A stretch of DNA of 44,925 bases from JBBDWK01 sp040902885. Lineage in GTDB: Bacteria; Acidobacteriota; Terriglobia; Bryobacterales; Bryobacteraceae. The stretch spans positions 1 to 44,925 of the forward strand of contig JBBDWK010000012.1 in assembly GCA_040902885.1 (NCBI GenBank), written 5' to 3'. Positions within the stretch are counted from its first letter, which is position 1. Each line of letters begins with the position of its first letter. The notes beneath the pieces were generated by a model that was not told where the DNA came from, ran no database searches, and saw only the letters and a program-made list of their open reading frames with translations. Of this stretch, positions 42,270 to 44,925 are shown piece by piece. A program made the position numbers and the translations under genes.

Positions 42270-43550
42270 CTACGTGCCTTCGGACCAGCTCGAGAGGTAA
42301 TGCTCCTGCTCCAGGGTCAGCCGGTCGATCTTGACGCCCATGGATTCGAGCTTCATCTTCGCCACCTGCTTATCGAGCGCCTCCGGCACGGAATAAACCT
42401 GCTTGGCGAGGCTGGCGTGGTTCTTCACCATGTAGTCCGCGGCGAGCGCCTGGTTGGCGAAGCTCATGTCCATCACCGAGGCCGGATGCCCCTCCGCGGC
42501 GGCGAGATTGATCAGGCGGCCTTCGCCCAGAACGTTGATGCGGCGGCCGTCGCGCATCGCGAACTCTTCCACGAATTCGCGCGTGTGGCGGCGGGACGAG
42601 GCGAGGCGGCCGAGGGCTTCCAGGTCGATCTCGACATTGAAGTGCCCGGAGTTGCAGAGGATAGCGCCGTTCTTGAGCTTCTCGAAGTGGTCCTTGGCGA
42701 TCACGTACTTGTTGCCGGTGACGGTGACAAAGATATCGCCGATGGCCGCCGCTTCGCTCATCGCCATGACGCGATAGCCGTCCATGGCCGCTTCGAGCGC
42801 CTTCGTGTGATCGATTTCGGTGACGATCACGTTGGCTCCCAGACCCCGCGCGCGCGAGGCCACACCTCGCCCGCACCAGCCGTACCCGGCCACGACCAGG
42901 GTGAGGCCGGCCAGCAGGACGTTGGTCGCGCGAATGATGCCATCGAGCGTGCTCTGCCCAGTCCCATAGCGGTTGTCGAAGAGGTGCTTCGTGAGAGCGT
43001 CGTTCACGGCGACGATGGGATACGCCAGCACGCCTTCCTTGGCCATGGCCCGCAGGCGGATCACGCCCGTCGTGGTCTCTTCGGTTCCGCCCATGACGTC
43101 TTGCAGGAGATCCTTCCGCTTGGTGTGCAGCAGGTGAACCAGGTCCGCCCCGTCGTCCATCGTAATTTGCGGCTTATGGTCCGCCGCGGCGGAGAGGTGC
43201 GAATAGTAAACGTCGTTGTTTTCGCCCTTGATGGCGTAGACCGGAATGCTGTAATCGCGGACCAGGGTGGCGGCCACATCGTCCTGCGTCGAAAGCGGAT
43301 TCGAAGCGCAGAGAACCACGGAGGCGCCGCCGTCGCGGAGCGCCATCATCAGGTTGGCGGTTTCGGTGGTTACATGAAGACAGGCCGAGACGCGAATGCC
43401 CGCCAGCGGCTGGGACTTGATGAACTGCTTGCGGATGCTCTGAAGCACCGGCATCGACTGGAAGGCCCACTCCATGCGGCGCTTTCCCTGATCGGCCAGC
43501 GAGAGATCCTTCACATCGCAGGCAACTCTAGTTTGTGTATCGGTAGACAT
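42270..43550 (-). CDS. ahcY: S-adenosyl-L-homocysteine hydrolase
   Basis: A 426-residue enzyme that splits S-adenosylhomocysteine to adenosine and homocysteine, relieving product inhibition of methyltransferases. Family motifs are ACLHVTTETANLM, GGTEETTTGVIRL, NDALTKHLFDNRYGTGQSTLDG, the NAD loop VAGYGWCGRG and NSGHFNVEI. It is the shorter form without the roughly 40-residue insert of many bacterial and eukaryotic enzymes. It ends LTLEQEHYLSSWSEGT instead of the Tyr-Arg-Tyr terminus, as in Thermotoga and archaea. An AGGAGT ribosome site precedes the ATG. It lies 31 bp after metK and so is co-transcribed with it. Confidence 0.96.
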   Translation of the reverse strand: MSTDTQTRVACDVKDLSLADQGKRRMEWAFQSMPVLQSIRKQFIKSQPLAGIRVSACLHVTTETANLMMALRDGGASVVLCASNPLSTQDDVAATLVRDYSIPVYAIKGENNDVYYSHLSAAADHKPQITMDDGADLVHLLHTKRKDLLQDVMGGTEETTTGVIRLRAMAKEGVLAYPIVAVNDALTKHLFDNRYGTGQSTLDGIIRATNVLLAGLTLVVAGYGWCGRGVASRARGLGANVIVTEIDHTKALEAAMDGYRVMAMSEAAAIGDIFVTVTGNKYVIAKDHFEKLKNGAILCNSGHFNVEIDLEALGRLASSRRHTREFVEEFAMRDGRRINVLGEGRLINLAAAEGHPASVMDMSFANQALAADYMVKNHASLAKQVYSVPEALDKQVAKMKLESMGVKIDRLTLEQEHYLSSWSEGT

Positions 43551-43581
43551 GAGCGGCTGACTCCTATTTGACGAGCGCGGG

Positions 43582-44751
43582 TTAACGGACGGCGGCCTCG
43601 GCGACCGGAGAATTGGCCCGCAGCGCCTCCGCCTTGTCCGTGGCCTCCCAGGTGAAGCCGTCCTCGCTTCGACCGAAATGGCCGAATGCCGCGGTACGGC
43701 GGTAGATCGGGCGCCGGAGTTTTAAATGATCGATAATGCCCTTGGGCGTCAGCGGAAAGTGGTCGCGCACCAAGTCCGTAATCCTCGACTCCTCGATCAT
43801 TCCGGTGCCGAAGGTATGAACCATCACGGAGACCGGCTCGGCGACTCCGATGGCATAGGCCAGTTGCACTTCGCAGCGCGACGCCAGTCCCGCCGCCACG
43901 ATGTTCTTGGCGATATAACGAGCCATGTAGCAGGCCGAGCGGTCCACCTTCGTGGGGTCCTTGCCCGAGAAAGCTCCGCCGCCGTGACGGCCCATGCCGC
44001 CATAGGTGTCCACGATGATCTTGCGCCCGGTCAGTCCCGTATCGCCGTGCGGTCCGCCCACCACGAACCGGCCCGTGGGGTTGATGTGGTAGGCCGTCTT
44101 TGAGTCCACCATGTTCTGGGGAATCACCACGTCGATGACGTGCTTCTTGAGAGCGGCGCGGAGATCCCCGGTCGAAATCGAATCGCCGTGCTGCGTTGAG
44201 AGGACCACAGCGTCGATCCGCTTCGGCTTACCATCGGCGTATTCCACGCTGACTTGCGATTTGCCGTCCGGCCGCAGGAAGTCCAAAATGTTTTGGCGGC
44301 GCGCGACCGAGAGACGCTGCACCAGTTTGTGCGCCATCATGATGGGCAGCGGCATCAACTCGTCGGTTTCGTCGCAGGCATAACCGAACATCAGCCCCTG
44401 ATCGCCCGCGCCGCCCGGGTCCACGCCCATCGCGATATCGGGGGACTGTCCTTGAATGGTGTTCAATACCCCGCAGGTTTTCGCGTCAAAGCCGAAAGCG
44501 GCATCCGTATAGCCCACGTACTCGATGGTTTCGCGGGCCACTTTGGGCACATCCACGTAGCAGTTGGTCGTGATCTCTCCGGCGACCACGCAGATGCCGG
44601 TGGTCACCAGAACTTCACAGGCCACACGTCCGTAAGGATCGCGCTCCATGACCGCGTCGAGTACCGCGTCCGAAATCTGGTCCGCGATCTTATCCGGGTG
44701 ACCTTCGGTCACCGATTCGGACGTGAAGATGTGCCGTTGTGGATCTGCCAT
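43582..44751 (-). CDS. metK: S-adenosylmethionine synthetase
   Basis: A 389-residue enzyme that makes S-adenosylmethionine from methionine and ATP. Motifs are TSESVTEGHPDKIADQISDA, DPGGAGDQGLMFGYA, the ATP-binding GRFVVGGPHGDTGLTGRKII, VDTYGG and GGGAFSGKDPTKVDRSACY. Length and content are normal for the bacterial enzyme. A GGAGA ribosome site is 8 bp before the ATG. It is the first gene of metK-ahcY-aldehyde dehydrogenase. No SAM-sensing leader was recognised in the about 75 nt before the start. Confidence 0.97.
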   Translation of the reverse strand: MADPQRHIFTSESVTEGHPDKIADQISDAVLDAVMERDPYGRVACEVLVTTGICVVAGEITTNCYVDVPKVARETIEYVGYTDAAFGFDAKTCGVLNTIQGQSPDIAMGVDPGGAGDQGLMFGYACDETDELMPLPIMMAHKLVQRLSVARRQNILDFLRPDGKSQVSVEYADGKPKRIDAVVLSTQHGDSISTGDLRAALKKHVIDVVIPQNMVDSKTAYHINPTGRFVVGGPHGDTGLTGRKIIVDTYGGMGRHGGGAFSGKDPTKVDRSACYMARYIAKNIVAAGLASRCEVQLAYAIGVAEPVSVMVHTFGTGMIEESRITDLVRDHFPLTPKGIIDHLKLRRPIYRRTAAFGHFGRSEDGFTWEATDKAEALRANSPVAEAAVR

Positions 44752-44833
44752 GTGTTGTATCTCCGAATTCGAATATGAGGACGTTCAATAGCCCGGCTGG
44801 CCATAAGACAAGCGGGGAAAGCACGGATTTCTA

Positions 44834-44862
44834 AGTGTATCGGAGCAGTCGGAGCCCGTCAA
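44834..44862 (-). promoter_or_regulatory. Sigma-70-type promoter of metK-ahcY-aldehyde dehydrogenase
   Basis: On the minus strand TTGACG (44857-44862) and TACACT (44834-44839) are separated by exactly 17 bp. Transcription would start near 44827 and leave a leader of about 75 nt before metK, with no recognisable SAM riboswitch fold. The remaining bases to the right edge (44863-44925) hold no identifiable feature. Confidence 0.7.
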
Positions 44863-44925
44863 TCCGATGTCGGCCCCCTTCAGATAGGGTACCGCTTTCC
44901 CAGTACGGAAGACTACATATCGAGG

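Noticed and set aside
40716..43571. Very long plus-strand open frame (951 codons) opposite aldehyde dehydrogenase and ahcY
   Set aside because: It is an antisense shadow of two certain genes in GC-rich sequence. Its translation is rich in His/Arg/Gly with no domain, and it has no credible ribosome site.
44752..44833. Possible SAM riboswitch before metK
   Set aside because: The leader is about 75 nt and shows none of the conserved cores of SAM-I, SAM-II, SAM-III or SAH riboswitches that I know. I cannot run a covariance model, so this is a judgement by eye.

Overview
The window reads as chromosome of a GC-rich soil-type bacterium, most likely an Acidobacteriota member of the Bryobacter/Solibacter kind. 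The reasons are two Oar-like TonB-dependent receptors with a carboxypeptidase-regulatory N-terminus, an alternative complex III fused into one cluster with a caa3 oxidase, a DUF1592/DUF1552/ankyrin trio, and a sec-tonB-exb-rel gene neighbourhood. This placement is inferred from gene content only. Thirty-seven protein genes are called. All but one (a tonB at 18555) lie on the minus strand, so the window is best read from right to left. I found no tRNA, rRNA, CRISPR array, insertion sequence or prophage gene.

Right end (44925 to 40827): metK, ahcY and an aldehyde dehydrogenase follow a good sigma-70 promoter (44834-44862). The first two make S-adenosylmethionine and clear S-adenosylhomocysteine. 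Next (40772 to 30907) comes a tightly packed five-gene unit with its own promoter: a TonB-dependent receptor, a NodB-type polysaccharide deacetylase, a DUF1592-type dihaem cytochrome, a Tat-exported DUF1552 protein and a secreted ankyrin-repeat protein. Stops and starts overlap at three of its four junctions. This is the strongest candidate here for an undescribed functional system.

Middle (30833 to 19586): tgt, yajC, secD and secF (queuosine tRNA modification and the Sec motor complex) run into tonB, exbB, exbD and exbD (proton-driven outer-membrane energisation), a TPR lipoprotein, a bifunctional rel, a small DUF971 protein and an Ig-like lipoprotein. Several intercistronic gaps hold strong GC-rich hairpins. 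A second, glycine-linker TonB gene (18555-19577) is the only plus-strand gene. It is divergent from a hybrid sensor kinase and convergent with the Ig-like lipoprotein.

Left (18248 to 13895): a hybrid histidine kinase with a degenerate Hpt domain, malate dehydrogenase and a Tat-exported glycosylasparaginase. Then (13796 to 1626) a twelve-gene respiratory operon: actABCDEF (quinol:cytochrome c oxidoreductase), a 127-residue membrane protein of unknown function, a SCO copper chaperone, and caa3 subunits II, I, III and IV. The oxidase is of the A2 type (YSHPAVY motif). Electrons would pass from menaquinol through ActB/ActA/ActE to the cytochrome c domain fused to subunit II and on to oxygen. The left edge cuts another TonB-dependent receptor.
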